A stretch of DNA of 64,000 bases from Hypomyces perniciosus. Its lineage: Eukaryota > Ascomycota > Sordariomycetes > Hypocreales > Hypocreaceae. This document shows positions 46,729 through 59,249 of this stretch, one piece after another (within the stretch, counting starts at the first letter, position 1; each line of letters opens with the position of its first letter). The translations under genes and the position numbers were made by a program. The notes beneath the pieces were generated by a model. That model was not told where the DNA came from, did not search any database, and saw only the letters and a list, made by a program, of their open reading frames with translations. The stretch spans positions 2,418,001 to 2,482,000 of the forward strand of contig SPDT01000010.1 of NCBI GenBank assembly GCA_008477525.1, given 5' to 3'.

Positions 46729-47438
46729 TTAACGCCAATTACATAGAAGCACAGTAATATCAAGAACCCAACTAAGGTGACCATGTCTAGAATTCATTGC
46801 TAATTTCTTGAACCACTGGACACTGGTTTTGGGCTTGATGCGTCCGAAGTGACCCGGCTTGCAGTACCAGTACTTTCTACGGTACAGCATTGTAGTCAGT
46901 GTGGCTTATAGCTTTTAACCGTGATCGTTGGCTTGCGTACCTCTCATATCTACCTAACGTGGCCATTGACTTGGTAGTTGGACCACACATCATCATGTCA
47001 GCTGAATTTTGATGGCTTCTCGCAGACAGAGAGACGTAGTAGTCACAGGCCCTGACGTTTTGATCATATCGGAAAGCCCCTACCTCACCATACTACCACC
47101 ACCAAAATACTCCAGCTAACCGAGTACGGAGTAAACAAAGATGAGATCCTCGTTCTTGCGGCTTCTCTTTGGTTAGTGGTTCTATGCCCCGCAAAGTCAA
47201 CGTTAATCTCTCTTTGCATTCGCAAATGGATTCGAACTCCGATGAAAGGAGGGAAAAGTAACCAAGTCGCGTGCATTCAACAACTCAACCGGGCTGTTGC
47301 CCTCTAGATTTTCGACACATCTCACGCTCACGGGAGAGGGATACCCGGAAGTGATACCTTGTCTACATCTATATCTCGCAAAGCCCGACTAGACTGGTTA
47401 AACTTGGGTCGTTCTGGTACACCACGTTCACCAATACA

Positions 47439-48341
47439 ATGGCAACCGAGGTTTGGGCACTCGACGTGCCATCACTACTATCTTCATTGAAGACCAGCGC
47501 CGTTCCTTTTATTTGGTCATGGCGCGGTGCTGTTCTGATCTTCGCCCTTTTAAACGTCAAATCACTGCCCTTTGTGTGGACGGCACGGACGTACTATCAT
47601 CTTAAAACCTCGTTTGGGAGTCAACGCCGGCGGCTGATTCCCTCTGCCAACAACCCTCAAAAGAAGGTTGTACTGGTCAAGAAAGAAAAGTCATCAGATC
47701 CTGTTGCAAATCACCCCTTGTTTCAACCAGATGTCATCAACACCCATGTTCCACTTCTGGAAATCGACATGAATTTGCACAAGTCCAATTCAACCTTCTT
47801 CACAGACCTTGATGTCTCCCGGATTAAACTCATGGGGCGGATCATCGCTCCAGCCTGGCCGATGGATTGTATGGACATCGAATACAAAGGTCGAGACGGT
47901 CAACTCAAACGTGAGAGGATCAAGGGCCAGCCTGCTCTCATTCTCGGCGCGACCCATACCTCGTTCAAGCGTGAGCTCAAGCCATTTGCCTCCTACAATG
48001 TAGAGTCACGGATTCTGGGCTGGGATACACGTTGGATATACGTTGGATCGTGGTTTGTTAGTAAAGGGAAGCCGAAGGGTAATCCTAAGCAGATTTTCGC
48101 CACCAGCTTGTCAAAGTACATCATCAAGAAGGGTCGCATAACAGTGCGACCAGAGCAATTTTTAACTGAGTGTGGCTGGATACCAGCGAAGGCCAGCGAT
48201 GACAAATCGTTGGACAACCAAAACGGCAATTCTTGGTCGTGGGATGAGATTGAAGCATACAGAGTGAAGGGAATGGAGATTGTTCAAGCATGGGGCGAGA
48301 CCGATGTATTGTTAGAGAGAGAGTACAACCATCAGTCTTGA
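47439..48341 (+). CDS. Hotdog-fold thioesterase-like protein (THEM6 / AtnL type)
   Basis: Probable acyl-thioester hydrolase of the 4HBT-like THEM6 group; in Aspergillus nidulans the aspercryptin cluster has a relative, AtnL (from memory, not searched). Single exon, 300 aa. The recognisable core is DMNLHKSNSTFFTDLDVSR near residues 108-127. A hydrophobic stretch near 28-45 (GAVLIFALLNV) may anchor it to a membrane. It is divergent from P450 B and upstream of the ABC transporter. With a stand-alone PKS and an aminotransferase nearby, it could free an acyl intermediate or edit carriers; this is inference. The family call is by pattern recognition of the core block. Confidence 0.82.
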   Translation: MATEVWALDVPSLLSSLKTSAVPFIWSWRGAVLIFALLNVKSLPFVWTARTYYHLKTSFGSQRRRLIPSANNPQKKVVLVKKEKSSDPVANHPLFQPDVINTHVPLLEIDMNLHKSNSTFFTDLDVSRIKLMGRIIAPAWPMDCMDIEYKGRDGQLKRERIKGQPALILGATHTSFKRELKPFASYNVESRILGWDTRWIYVGSWFVSKGKPKGNPKQIFATSLSKYIIKKGRITVRPEQFLTECGWIPAKASDDKSLDNQNGNSWSWDEIEAYRVKGMEIVQAWGETDVLLEREYNHQS

Positions 48342-49382
48342 TAGTTGAGACATAGGGCAGATGTAAGATGTTTCTTTAAAAAGAAAAAGAAATTTCCTAA
48401 AATACCGGAGCCATCAGATCTTTCTCACAGGCTTGTGATTTGTAGGATGTGATGACACTCATCTAAACTTTTGATTTAACAGGAGAAGCATAAGCCCGTC
48501 GTAGAACGCATGTAGTCATGCAATTTTGACGGCACATTTAAAGATTGTTGAAATATTGAGATGATTCAATGTATTTTCTCTTGTGACATCAAAATCAAGA
48601 GGATGGGAATTTTCGTCGATATGCTTCTTCTAATTATCAAAGTGCACATGACCAACCAACGTTTTGGCCGACTTGTTGATACTCCGTACTAAGATTCCTG
48701 ACTCAGACACCTGGGGAATGACTACGAGATGCTCATTAGGAATTGCACGAAAGTTATCCAATCCTCATATACGTACGCAATTTACTTCTTTGTCGCCCCT
48801 AATCGTATTTATACGTATTTATACTACCAATACCATGGATTTGTTACCCAGAACACCCTGTCTTGCATGTAAATTCTTGTGGTAGCAATTTTCCAGGCTG
48901 TTGGTCGAGTGTGTGTATGATGCCATGTGCGCGTGATATTGAACTTGGAGGATTTGGGTATGTCAGATGTACTACAAATCCCTCCGCTACCTGCTTACGA
49001 CGCCATTTCCCCGTGGATATCCATGTATCCATGCTGCTGATGTGACCAGGCTTGTACATGGCCTTCTTATTCTAGACTGTTTCGAGAAATCTCCCCTGAC
49101 CCAACACTCAGAGCCAAGCAACAGGATTACGGGTCCGCCCTCAGACCCTGTGGATGCCGCGTAAACGACGCCTACAGGCCAGAACTAGTGCTGAACCTCA
49201 GGCGGCAGGGCTGCTGTAACAACCCGAAGGCCATCCTTGCCTTGAACTAGATATTTCCTTTCCCTCGGCTTCTTCTTCTTCCAGTGACACACTATTTTCC
49301 CACAAGCGCAGCAAAAGCAGCATAAATGCAAGACATTTGCAAGGATCTCTTCTCTTTTTCCTTGTAGTGTCTGAGAATTTCG
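48342..49382. promoter_or_regulatory. Intergenic region with ABC transporter promoter
   Basis: About 1.0 kb without a recognised gene. A pyrimidine-rich stretch (about 49255-49285) precedes the transporter ATG. One CTCCGTACT motif lies near 48682. Confidence 0.4.
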
Positions 49383-52300
49383 ATGTCATTATCATTATCA
49401 TGTCCAGACGACTCCTTTGGCCCGTGGGCGGGCTCCTTGTGTCGCGGCGGCTTCGACTTCACTCAGCTTTTTGAAGAAGCCATCCTCTCCATTCTGCTCT
49501 CCGGTCTATTTATTGTCGCCGCACCAGTGCGCATAGTTGCGATCTTTGGCGAGCCTGCGAAAGTCAAGTCAACCCCTCTGGATTGGGGCAAAAAGGTATG
49601 CGCTATCGCTATCTATGGGCTGGCTATCATGTATTAGAGGCATCTCTGCCATGTGATCGCGGCGCAGAGAAGTTCAGTCGCTTTCGTCTCGCCTGAAGTC
49701 GGATGCCGTCTTCATATTGCCATCTCCATACGTATAGTAGCTGACAAAATCCTCCCAAGGTTGCGTCGATATGTTTCATCGCCCTGAGCGCTGCCCTCGT
49801 GGGCTTGTGGGTGACAAACTCCAGCGAGACGGCGGCCTCCGCGATAACCCACACGCGCGCAACGATTCCGAGCGCTTCCTTGGTCCTCGTGGTATCCCTC
49901 CTCTACGCAGTGTTGTCTGCGCTTGAGCATCGCTCATCAATCCGTCCCTCGTTTCTCACCTCCATCTACCTGGGCCTCTCGGTTCTGTGCGACTCAGCCC
50001 GCGCGCGCACTCTATGGTTGCAGGGAAACGCCAGCAGCAGTGCTATCCCACCCGTTTTTACGACCAGTTTGGCATTGAGAGCCATCATGCTTCTGCTAGA
50101 GTCTACTGAGAAGCGATCCATCTTGCTGGATGTCTACAAGGATGTTTCGAAAGAAGGTGCCAGTGGACCATACAACCTGGGCGTCTTCTACTGGCTCAAC
50201 TCCCTGTTCTTCACTGGCTATCGAAAGGTTTTGGAGCACCCTGACTTATACCCTCTAGACGATGAGCTGCGATCAGAGCCTTTGGCGAAAGTCATGACAA
50301 AAGCATGGGATAACGGTAAGTCTGACTGACTCCGGCAACCCCATCACACTGGCGCATCTTCTCGAGCGTCTCGTGCCGGGAAATGTTGTCAAATAACTGA
50401 CAAAGTGGGTAGTCCCTGATAAAACTGCACCTGGTGCACTCTTTAGTGCTTGGATTGGCGCCTTCATGGGGCCGATACTCATGCCCGTCATTCCTCGAAT
50501 CTTCCAGATCGGCTTCACTTATGCCCAACCATTTCTTGTCACAGCTGCGATTGAGCTTGCGGTAACACCGCAGGAACAACCATTCAACAACAACGGCTAC
50601 GGACTGATTGGAGCCTACATCCTTGTGTACGGAGGCATTGCGGTAGCTCCTCATCTCATCATGCCTCTGCAAGAGAGACTTTGTCGCTGACCTCTGCCGT
50701 TGCTTCTAGGTCTCTGTTGGTCAGTATGAGTGGCGCAACTACCGCGCTGTTACGATGATGCGCGGAAGTGTGATCCCTCTTGTCTATCAGAAATCTCTGC
50801 TTGTCGACTCCTCAGCCTCTTCCACATTTAGTCCCACAGCGGCCCTCACACTGGTTAGCACTGATATCGAAACCATCTCTGGCGGTATCCCGCAGCTTCA
50901 CGAGACATGGAGCAACCTCATCGAGATCGGACTAGCCATCTATCTGCTTTCCAGACAGCTCGGGGCTGCTTGTGTTATGGGTGTGGGCTTTGCGATTGGT
51001 GCGTACGGAATGGCCTTGGTGTCAACTCCCACTATGACATGATTCCCTGCTCTCTTTGCTGACTCTTTTGCTATTCTTAGTTGTCATGATCGGGTCGATT
51101 TGGCTTGCTGCACCGACAGGTGCTCATCAGGCAGAATGGATCGCGGCATCGCAGCGCCGTGTGACCACCACCTCAAAGGCTGTGGGAAGCATAAAATGGT
51201 TGAAAATATCCGGCTTATCAGACATCGCCTTCAACTTGATTCAAGATCTTCGAACCCGCGAACTCGTCGTCTCCACGAAGTTTCGTCTGTTTCTTGGTAT
51301 CTCTCTTATTCTATGTATGTCTGCCTGTGGCGTATTCTTGCCGTGAACCCTCTCGCTCATCTGTTTATCAGCTCTTTGCACTCCCATCTTGGGCCCCCTT
51401 CTCACGTTTGCGACCGCGGCAGGCATTGCTTTGCGCAGCCAGTCCGATTTGACGATATCCAAGATATTTACCTCGTTCGCCATTATTGTGCTGCTTAACA
51501 GCCCACTGTCCAAGATCATCATTGCTCTTCCACAAATTGCGGGTGCTGTCACCTCATTCCAGCGCATCCAGGACCATCTCAATTCCAGTGAGAGGAAGGA
51601 CACAAGGCTCACGTTTAGCCAGGTGGCTGGTGATAAAGAGGCCAGAGAAATGACTCCCTCCAACGCCCCATCGGAAACTACGGCAGTAGGTGATCTCGAT
51701 GCTGCTTCAGTAGCCAGGCCAAAATCCCAAAGCCTTCACTCAACTTCTTTGGGGCCAGAAGTCATCGCTTCCATCAGCGGGAAGTTTTCTTGGCCAGAAG
51801 AGACTTCTAATCAAGACACCCCCCTTGCCGAAAATGAAACAACCCCGGAGAGAGAGCTAAAAGAAATCGCCCCCGTTATCGATGTTTCACCCCGTCTTGA
51901 CATCCCTCGCCATGCATTAACCCTAATTCTCGGACCAGTGGGTTGTGGCAAGTCAACGCTTCTGAAAGCCTTGCTTGGAGAACTGCCAGCCTTTGATGGA
52001 TCCATCAGTGCCCATTTTTCTGGTGCCATCACCTTCTGCGACCAGAATCCATGGCTGCCCAACGAGACGGTTCGGGAGATCATCTGCGGGAGGCCATCTG
52101 AGAGCGAACGTGAGCAAGAGAAATCCAACACTGCTGATGATGAAGCATGGTACCGAACTGTGGTTGGCGCATGCGCCTTGGAGCGCGATATAGACATTTG
52201 GCCCCGTGGGGACAAGACTCCAGTAGGTTCCAAGGGTATCTCAATGAGTGGAGGACAGAAGCAGCGTCTGGTAAGTTCTCATTCTATTACTCTATATGTT

Positions 52301-55178
52301 CCCTTGGCTCCTTTTCCTGTCACTGAAACACATTCCTGTACTAACATGCTCAACCCCTTCGCAGTCAATGGCTCGAGCCGTCTATGCACGCCGTGAACTC
52401 TTGGTTATGGATGATTGCTTCAGTGGCCTCGATGCCAACACTGAAGACTTGGTTTTTGACAACCTCCTTGGCAAGGATGGTCTCCTTCGCAAGGCTAACA
52501 TGACCATTATTCTTACATCTTCCGATTGTAGGTTACCATCCAGAAACCGCAGCTACTTTCTCTGCCTTTGTTTTTGCTAACAGACCATCTCAGACCGCCG
52601 AGTTCCCTATGCTGATAAAATTGTGTTATTCAACGAGCACGGTCAGGTGCATTTCTCAGGCACGCCAGATGATCTGAAACAGAATTTGGATCTCAACTGG
52701 ATCATGGGAGACGATCATACACGACCGGCCAACAAGAACAAAGATGCCAAAAAGACCAATGCAGTGGCAGAAGCAAGCGCTGCTGTCCTTCAAGAGGTCA
52801 ATCTCACTACAGAAATACAGACAGATGCTGCTCGGCAGATGGGCGACACGGCAGTCTACAAATTTTACGCCCAGTCGGCTGGCTGGCGGACACTTGTGGT
52901 CTTCGTGATTTCAATCATCGTCTTTGCCTTTTGCGATTCTTTCCCGAGTAAGTCTAAGATGTAAGGAACAGAAAAACCATGACAACTGACTCCGTTTCAA
53001 CACAGGCATCTGGCTCAAATGGTGGGCCGAATCCAACGCTACAAACCCGAATTCTGATCTCGGCAAATGGCTGGGCGTGTATGCGGCTCTTGCTATCGGA
53101 GCCATCACTGCTTGTCTGTTTGGCACCTGGTGAGTGGATTGAATCCCCAAAATCTTGCAATGGCTCTCTGGTTCAAATCACTAATAATGTGTGACTTACA
53201 AGGCAACTGTTCATAATCACGATCAACCGCTCTGGTCTCTACTTTCATAATGTTCTGGTCAAGGTTGTTTCACGGTAAGAGATGAAGACTGGGTGCACCG
53301 TGACATATACAACAGCAGCTAAACACCAATCTCTAGGGCACCCATGTCATACCATACGTCGACAGACAGTGGAATCACGATCAACAGATTTAGTCAGGAT
53401 CTGCAGCTCATCGACATGGAGCTGCCGGCTGCGGCACTTGGCGTAACAATGGGTGAGTAACCACTTGACATCAGGACAGACTAGAACCCAACAAATACTC
53501 ACATCTTGATAGCTCTCTCTTTCGGCGTCGCCCAATTCCTTTTGATCTGCGTATCCTCCAGATATATGACCGCCATTCTGCCCCCTCTCTTGGCTGCCCT
53601 CTACGCTGTGCAGCACTTCTACCTGCGCACCGCCCGCCAGCTACGTCTTCTCGATATTGAATTCAAGGCTCCCCTTTACTCACAGCTCATGGAGACCGTG
53701 GCGGGTCTCGTAACTATTCGCGCATTCCACTGGGAATCCCGCTCCATTGCCAAGTCCATGAAGATTCTCGATGATTCACAGCAGCCTAGCTACCTTCTTT
53801 ACTGCGTGCAGCGATGGCTAGTATTCGCCGTGAATGTCATCATCATGTTCCTGGCGGTGGTGCTCGTAGTCCTCACAACTACTCTGCGCGAGAAGATTGG
53901 TCCAGGATTTGTCGGCATTGCGCTGAGTAACATTCTTGCCTTCAGCGCCACCATGCAAGCCACGATCAACAGCTGGGTGCAGCTAGAGATTTCGCTTGGT
54001 GCGGTGGCTAGGATCAGGAGCTTTGAGATGCAGGTGAAGAGTGAGGACGACGAAGCCGTCAAACTTTTGGCAGAACAAGGACGAGATGAACAACTTGAGG
54101 AGCCCAATTTGGATGCCTTTGAGGGCAAGATTTGGCCAAACAAAGGCCATGTCGAGTTGGATGGGGTTTGTGCTTCATACCCGTAAGTTTTCCTTCATCA
54201 CTAAAATTAGGTGTCCAAGCCAATAAAGCCTCTGAGACGTGGAGGGATCTTTTCACGTTAATTTGATTGGCAACTGACTTGAGTAGGTCCTCAGGACGAG
54301 TTCTGGATGATATTAGCCTGTCCATTCAACCGGGACAAAAGGTAGGTATCTGCGGTCGAACTGGAAGGTGAGTAATCGACGATTGCGAAATCCACAATAC
54401 ATAAGAATAGTCGTCTAATTGATCCATCTGTGCAGCGGCAAATCCTCTCTCTTCCTCAGTCTTCTCGGTCTCATTGCTCAAGACTCTGGTACAATCACCA
54501 TTGATGGCGTTGATCTAGCCACTCTCCCGCGCGAGTATCTGCGTTCTCACCTCGTCGCTGTCCCTCAAGAGGCCTACATCCTCGATGGAACCGTGCGACT
54601 CAATGCAGATCCCTACCACAGCAACGATAATCTTGGTAGTGAGACTAACTCACAAAGCCGGGATGATGAGATTATCCGTGTTCTTGAAAGGGTTGGGCTC
54701 TGGGGAAAGATCAAGGCTCGCGGTGGTCTTGACACTATCATAGATGAAAAGTTCCTTTCTCAAGGTCAGGCGCAATTGATGGTCCTCGCGCGAGCCATGC
54801 TCAGGAAAGGGGAAAGTCGAGTTTTGCTCTTGGATGAGGCAACCAGCAGGTGAGTCAAGAGTGCACTTTATCTACAATCCAGTGTCGATGATGCTAACAC
54901 AGCTACGCACCTTTAGCTTGGACGAGTCCACCAGTGCTGTGATCGATGATGTAGTTCGGACCTGGTTTCAGGGCTGGACTGTTCTCGCCATCGCGCACAA
55001 GTTGGATGCCATTCTTGACTACGACAAGGTTGTGGTTTTGGATGCTGGAAAGCTAGTCGAATTTGACGAACCGCGGAAGCTCTTGGCCCAAGAGGACTCT
55101 ATCTTCAAGGACCTATACCTGCTGTCCACAAACTCGTCTACTATTCCGAAATCACTATCTGCATCACCTGAAGAGTAG
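49383..55178 (+). CDS. ABCC-type (MRP-like) ABC transporter
   Basis: Full-size ATP-driven exporter, likely in the plasma or vacuole membrane. Exons: 49383-49595, 49760-50315, 50413-50642, 50710-50998, 51081-51314, 51372-52270, 52365-52527, 52594-52947, 53006-53129, 53203-53274, 53337-53452, 53513-54182, 54287-54367, 54436-54849, 54917-55178; 1558 aa with frame kept throughout. The N-terminal extra membrane domain (TMD0) begins [20 protein letters not shown], the fungal ABCC pattern. NBD1: GPVGCGKST near 695, signature MSGGQKQR near 800, Walker [13 protein letters not shown] (Asp where Glu is usual). NBD2: GRTGSGKSS near 1333, signature LSQGQ, Walker [12 protein letters not shown]. The NBD1 change is typical of asymmetric ABCC proteins. 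Probably self-protection or export of the cluster product. Exon 4/5 was set by alignment to the family; the first intron is long (164 bp). Confidence 0.93.
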
Positions 55179-55830
55179 CTAACCCATGGATAAATCGCGG
55201 GAAGGAAATGAAACCTATCATCCATCAGAAGATGAATGGCCGTATTTGCTCCCCTCAGTTCCCTATACAAAGTAAATAGATTGCATTATCTCCACTTATG
55301 CCACTTTTTGTTCTTCATTCTTGTCATCTCCTATTGTGTTATTAATTTGGTGTATGTCAAAATATTTATTGCATAGACTAGCATCTATTATCCAAGAATA
55401 TATCTCCCCTATAAAAGATGGGCAAAGATGGGCCTTGCGCAAAACCCTGAATGTTGTAGTTTGAGATATAGTTTCATCCGTGTGTCAAGCTCTCTGATGT
55501 AAGGACCTCAGTAGAGGCATTACTCCCCGCGATAAGTATGTGTAAGCGGGGCAGATTAGAATTAGACATGGAGGGTAATGCATCGTCATAGCTGTAGTAA
55601 GACAGATGTGGCTTGGTGTCAAGCTGTGTCCGAGTATGAACGCTTTATAACGCAAGGGTTAGAGTCTCCACTATGCCATGCGCTTTTAATACTCCTCGAG
55701 AGCCCATTCCAGGAGACATCGATTCATTCATCTCTGAACTGTGTCATTGATAGTTTACATACTCAGATCACACTCATACCTGCAACTTACTGATCAAGCT
55801 ACAAAAAGTAAGCAACTTCATTTTGCAGAC
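55179..55830. other. Intergenic region before thioesterase
   Basis: About 0.65 kb, presumed terminator of the ABC gene and promoter of the thioesterase gene. No other gene seen. Confidence 0.4.
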
Positions 55831-56838
55831 ATGTTTCCCGAAGGCCCCAACCCATACAAGCTACAGACCAGACCCAAAGGCAGCTCAAAATTGCCCTTGG
55901 TTCTTATCCACGATGGTGGTGGCACCACAGCCGGCTTCTGGGGTCTTGAACCTCTCAATCGCGATCTCTGGGTCATTCACAACCCCAATTTCTGGACCGA
56001 AGAACCATGGGCGGGCGGCATGGACGAGATGGCCCGGCACTACATAGGCCTCATTCAGAAAGCCGGCATCAGTGGTCGGATCATACTGGGAGGGTGGTCC
56101 TTGGGCGGGTACCTCTCAATAGCTATGGCCCGCATGCTGGCAGAAGATAGCGCTACAAATATCACCGTGACAAGCCTCATGGTGATTGACGTGCCATATC
56201 ATATTCCCTGGTACGACAAGCGCTCTCCAGTCGTCTCGCCGCCGAAGCTTGTGGGTGTTCCGCCCAGGGTGGAGCGGGCTCTGGAGTATTGCAACGTCTT
56301 GCTTCATGAGTGGCCGGTGCCATCGTGGGAAGGGCCATTTGGTGAAGACATGGATGTGCAATTCACTGTCGAGGGAGCTCAGTACCAGATTGAACCTGGC
56401 CATGTCCTTTACAAGGCTTTGGGGGGAGATTGGAAGATCAAGGCATTGCCGAAGCCTGAATCGCCAAAGAACACGACAAAGCCCAAAAACGTGAGGAAGC
56501 CTGTCGTTCCCCCGCCAGCTGTTTTGCTACGATGCATCAATTACACGCCAACTGTGGATGGTGGGGACAGAAAATGCCACATTGATCTATTCAGAGATGA
56601 GCCTTTGCTGGGCTGGGAGAAAAGGTATCCGACCTTCATCAAGGCAGTGATGGAGATGAAGAAGGATCACTACACACTGTTTGACACGACCGATTCGGCG
56701 CAGGTAAGGTCCAAACTGATGCTTTACTAATGACGCGAGAGATGCTGATCATGGATGCAGATGAAACATATCACGAAGAGCATTAATGCAGGTTTGGAGA
56801 TTGTGGAAAGTCTCGAGGTTCTGTATGATTTCATGTGA
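55831..56838 (+). CDS. Stand-alone alpha/beta-hydrolase thioesterase (PKS/NRPS TE family)
   Basis: Hydrolyses or transfers acyl groups from carrier-bound thioesters. Exons: 55831-56703 and 56761-56838; 316 aa. Nucleophile Ser90 in GGWSLGGY, oxyanion region LIHDGGGTTAG near residue 30, catalytic His280 in KKDHYTLFD. The frame extends 30 codons upstream only through a GTG, so the ATG at 55831 is taken as start. The PKS ends in ACP with no release domain, so this enzyme is a good candidate for off-loading the polyketide in trans, as proposed for free thioesterases in leucinostatin- and W493-type clusters. It could instead be a type II editing TE. Confidence 0.92.
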
Positions 56839-57274
56839 GATTGGGGTGGATTCATGACGGGCTAGCTATCATTCGAAAAGGTTATGTGTTTATACACTGG
56901 AAACATCTCAAGTGGCTCTATTTCTTCGTAGGAAGTCATTTGATGATGGAATTCGCATATTAAGTGTCAAAATATAACAGTTGTCTAACAGCGGTATTGT
57001 ACCTCATACTCACACGACATCAACGCTCGTGATAGGGAGATGATTGAATGGATTCAATGCAGTGGTATATATAGTAGTCTGCTTTTCTATGCTCCAATGC
57101 TAGTCATTATGATAAATACGGTTCTTTCATCTATAAGATATAGTCTTCCAGCTCCCTCGCTAAAAAGTTGCGATGAATACAAAAGCCAACTGTGAGTGTG
57201 TAGGATATCAACGTTTGCGCATATATTTTATATCAAAAACTCCAACCTCCCCCAACTTTACCCATCATTATCGC
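56839..57274. other. Convergent spacer, thioesterase / phosphate symporter
   Basis: About 440 bp of AT-rich sequence between converging genes. This is the natural right border of the biosynthetic cluster. Confidence 0.45.
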
Positions 57275-59249
57275 TTAGAAGTGAGGGGCATTGAGGAAAA
57301 GACCCATGAGAACACCACCGATTGTACCGGCAATGGGGATGGTCATGATCCAGGAGAGCAGCAGGAGACCGACTCGCTGGAAGTTGACGGCCTTGAAGGT
57401 GCCGTTGCAGAGACCAACACCAACGGTGGCACCAGTGATACACATGGAGGTGGAGACGGGGAGAGAGTACTGCGAGAAGACGAGGACGGTGATGGCGGCA
57501 CCCATTTCCATGGAGCAGCCTCGGGAAGGCGAGTGGTAGGTGATCTTGTTGCCCATGACTATTGACATAGTTAGCATTGCGTGGTTTTCGTACACATACG
57601 TCGGACAGTAACTTACCCTTCATGATGTTGTATCCGTAGGTGATGAGACCAATGGAAATAGTGGCGGCCAGAACAGCGAGCTGCCAGACAGGGACAGGAG
57701 CCTTGGCAGCAGCGGCACTGCCAGTGGACCAAGCGGAGTAGATGACAGCCCAGGGACCGACAGAGTTACCAATGTCGTTGGCACCGTGAGCGAAGGAGGC
57801 AGTGCAAGCAGTCAAGATCTGGATAAAGGAGTAGGTGTGCTCGACTTCGTTGGGGTACTTCTCGGCATTGGCGTAGACACGCTTCATGCGCTCACCCTCA
57901 GGGGTACCGGCAATGCCAGTCTGGGCGGCGTGGATATCGTAGTTGAGACCGTAGAGAAGACCGCAAACGATCATGGCAGGGACACGCTTGGCGAGGATCT
58001 TCATGTTCTTCACCTCGTAGACCTCACCAGCACCGACAGGGTTGTCGCGAAGGGTGCGCATAGCCCAGCCCAGGGGACCACGCTTGTTGAGGAGACGGTC
58101 GTTGAACTTCTTCTCGCTCTCCTCCATGAGTTCCTTGTAAGTGGCCTGGTTGGCTTCAAGGGCACCAAGGTTCTTCTCGTTAGATCCATTGGGGGTGGTA
58201 ACGGCGGTGATTTCTCCACCGTCGGCATTCTTGGGAACCTCGTTGTCGCTGACTGATCCCTGGGAGTGAGCAGAAGAGACCTGTTGATGCTGTTCTTCCT
58301 CTTCCTGGACAACGGCGTAGTCGGGGACGAAAGCACGCTCAGCATCAGGAGGGGAAGGGCGGGTGAGCAGAAGAGGGCCGTAAAGAAACATCCACCACTT
58401 GACAGTGTAATCCCTCTTGACGATCTTGGCGTGGACAAAGGGAACGAAGAAGAGAGCCGACAGAAGGCAGACACCACCACCAGTACCCATGGTAACGGCA
58501 ACGATGTACCACGCGGGCTTCGAGCCCAGGCCAAGATTAGGGGAGCCCTTGTAGACAATGGACAACGTGCAGATGGTACCGGCAATCAGGAAGAAGAAGG
58601 GGGAGGTGTACACGGCCCACTTAGCAGGATCCTTGCGCATGTGGACGACGACCTTGATGAGCAGGAAGATGATGGCTGCAAAGCCTCCAGAGATGATGGG
58701 AGCCATACCCAGACCAGCAAAGATGGCACCAAGACCCTTGCCGCCGTTCCATCCCCATTGGACCTGGGAGGCACCAACAGTAGCGACACCAACACCAGCA
58801 ACGGCCGAGATGAGCGAGTAGGTGGAAGAAACGTGGGCAGAGTGCTTGGTGCACCACATGACCCAGGAGGAGGCAGCGGCGAGGGCGCAGGTGAAGGCCA
58901 GCATCTGGACGCCAGCGTTGCCTTGGAAGGCCGAGTTGGGAATAATGCCGTTCTTGATGGTCTCAGCGGTTCGAGCACCAACGGTAATGGCGCCGAGCAT
59001 TTCGAAGATGGTGCCGAAGATCATGGCCTGTCTGTACGAGATAGATCGGGACGAGACACTGGTTGCCCAGGCGTTTGCGACATCGTCTGTCGAACCAATT
59101 GGTTAGCTATGCATGCCAAGGGGAGGGAGAGGGATTGGCGAGGCGATGCCAAGTTTGAGGCGTCACTCACTTGCGCCATTGTTGTAGGCATCGAGCATGG
59201 CAAACAAGGTGCCAATGGCAAAGACGTAGGTGTACTGATCGAGCGCCAT
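57275..59249 (-). CDS. Na+/phosphate symporter (PHO-4 / Pho89 family, PiT)
   Basis: Plasma-membrane uptake of inorganic phosphate with Na+. Exons in transcript order: 59249-59171, 59086-57617, 57558-57275; 610 aa. Twin family signatures: GANDVANAWATSV near the N-terminus (split by intron 1) and FAHGANDIGNSVGP in the C-terminal half. About ten hydrophobic segments flank a long charged cytosolic loop (near 250-360). Length fits the fungal family. No link to peptide synthesis is expected; it marks the housekeeping flank. The region upstream carries five CACGTG sites, in line with phosphate-starvation control by a NUC-1/Pho4-type bHLH factor. Confidence 0.95.

Larger units (their letters stand above)
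45352..47438. promoter_or_regulatory. Divergent intergenic region, P450 B / hotdog thioesterase
   Basis: About 2.1 kb with no recognised gene. It contains a TAR-trinucleotide run (46327-46385), a telomere-like tract (46646-46728) and CGGAGTA motifs near 45567, 46442 and 47126. Confidence 0.4.

Noticed and set aside
55741..55830. Longer GTG-initiated N-terminus for the alpha/beta-hydrolase
   Set aside because: Nuclear fungal genes start at ATG and the ATG at 55831 fits the fold's first strand; the GTAAGC..TTGCAG pair just upstream is only 21 bp, too short for an intron.
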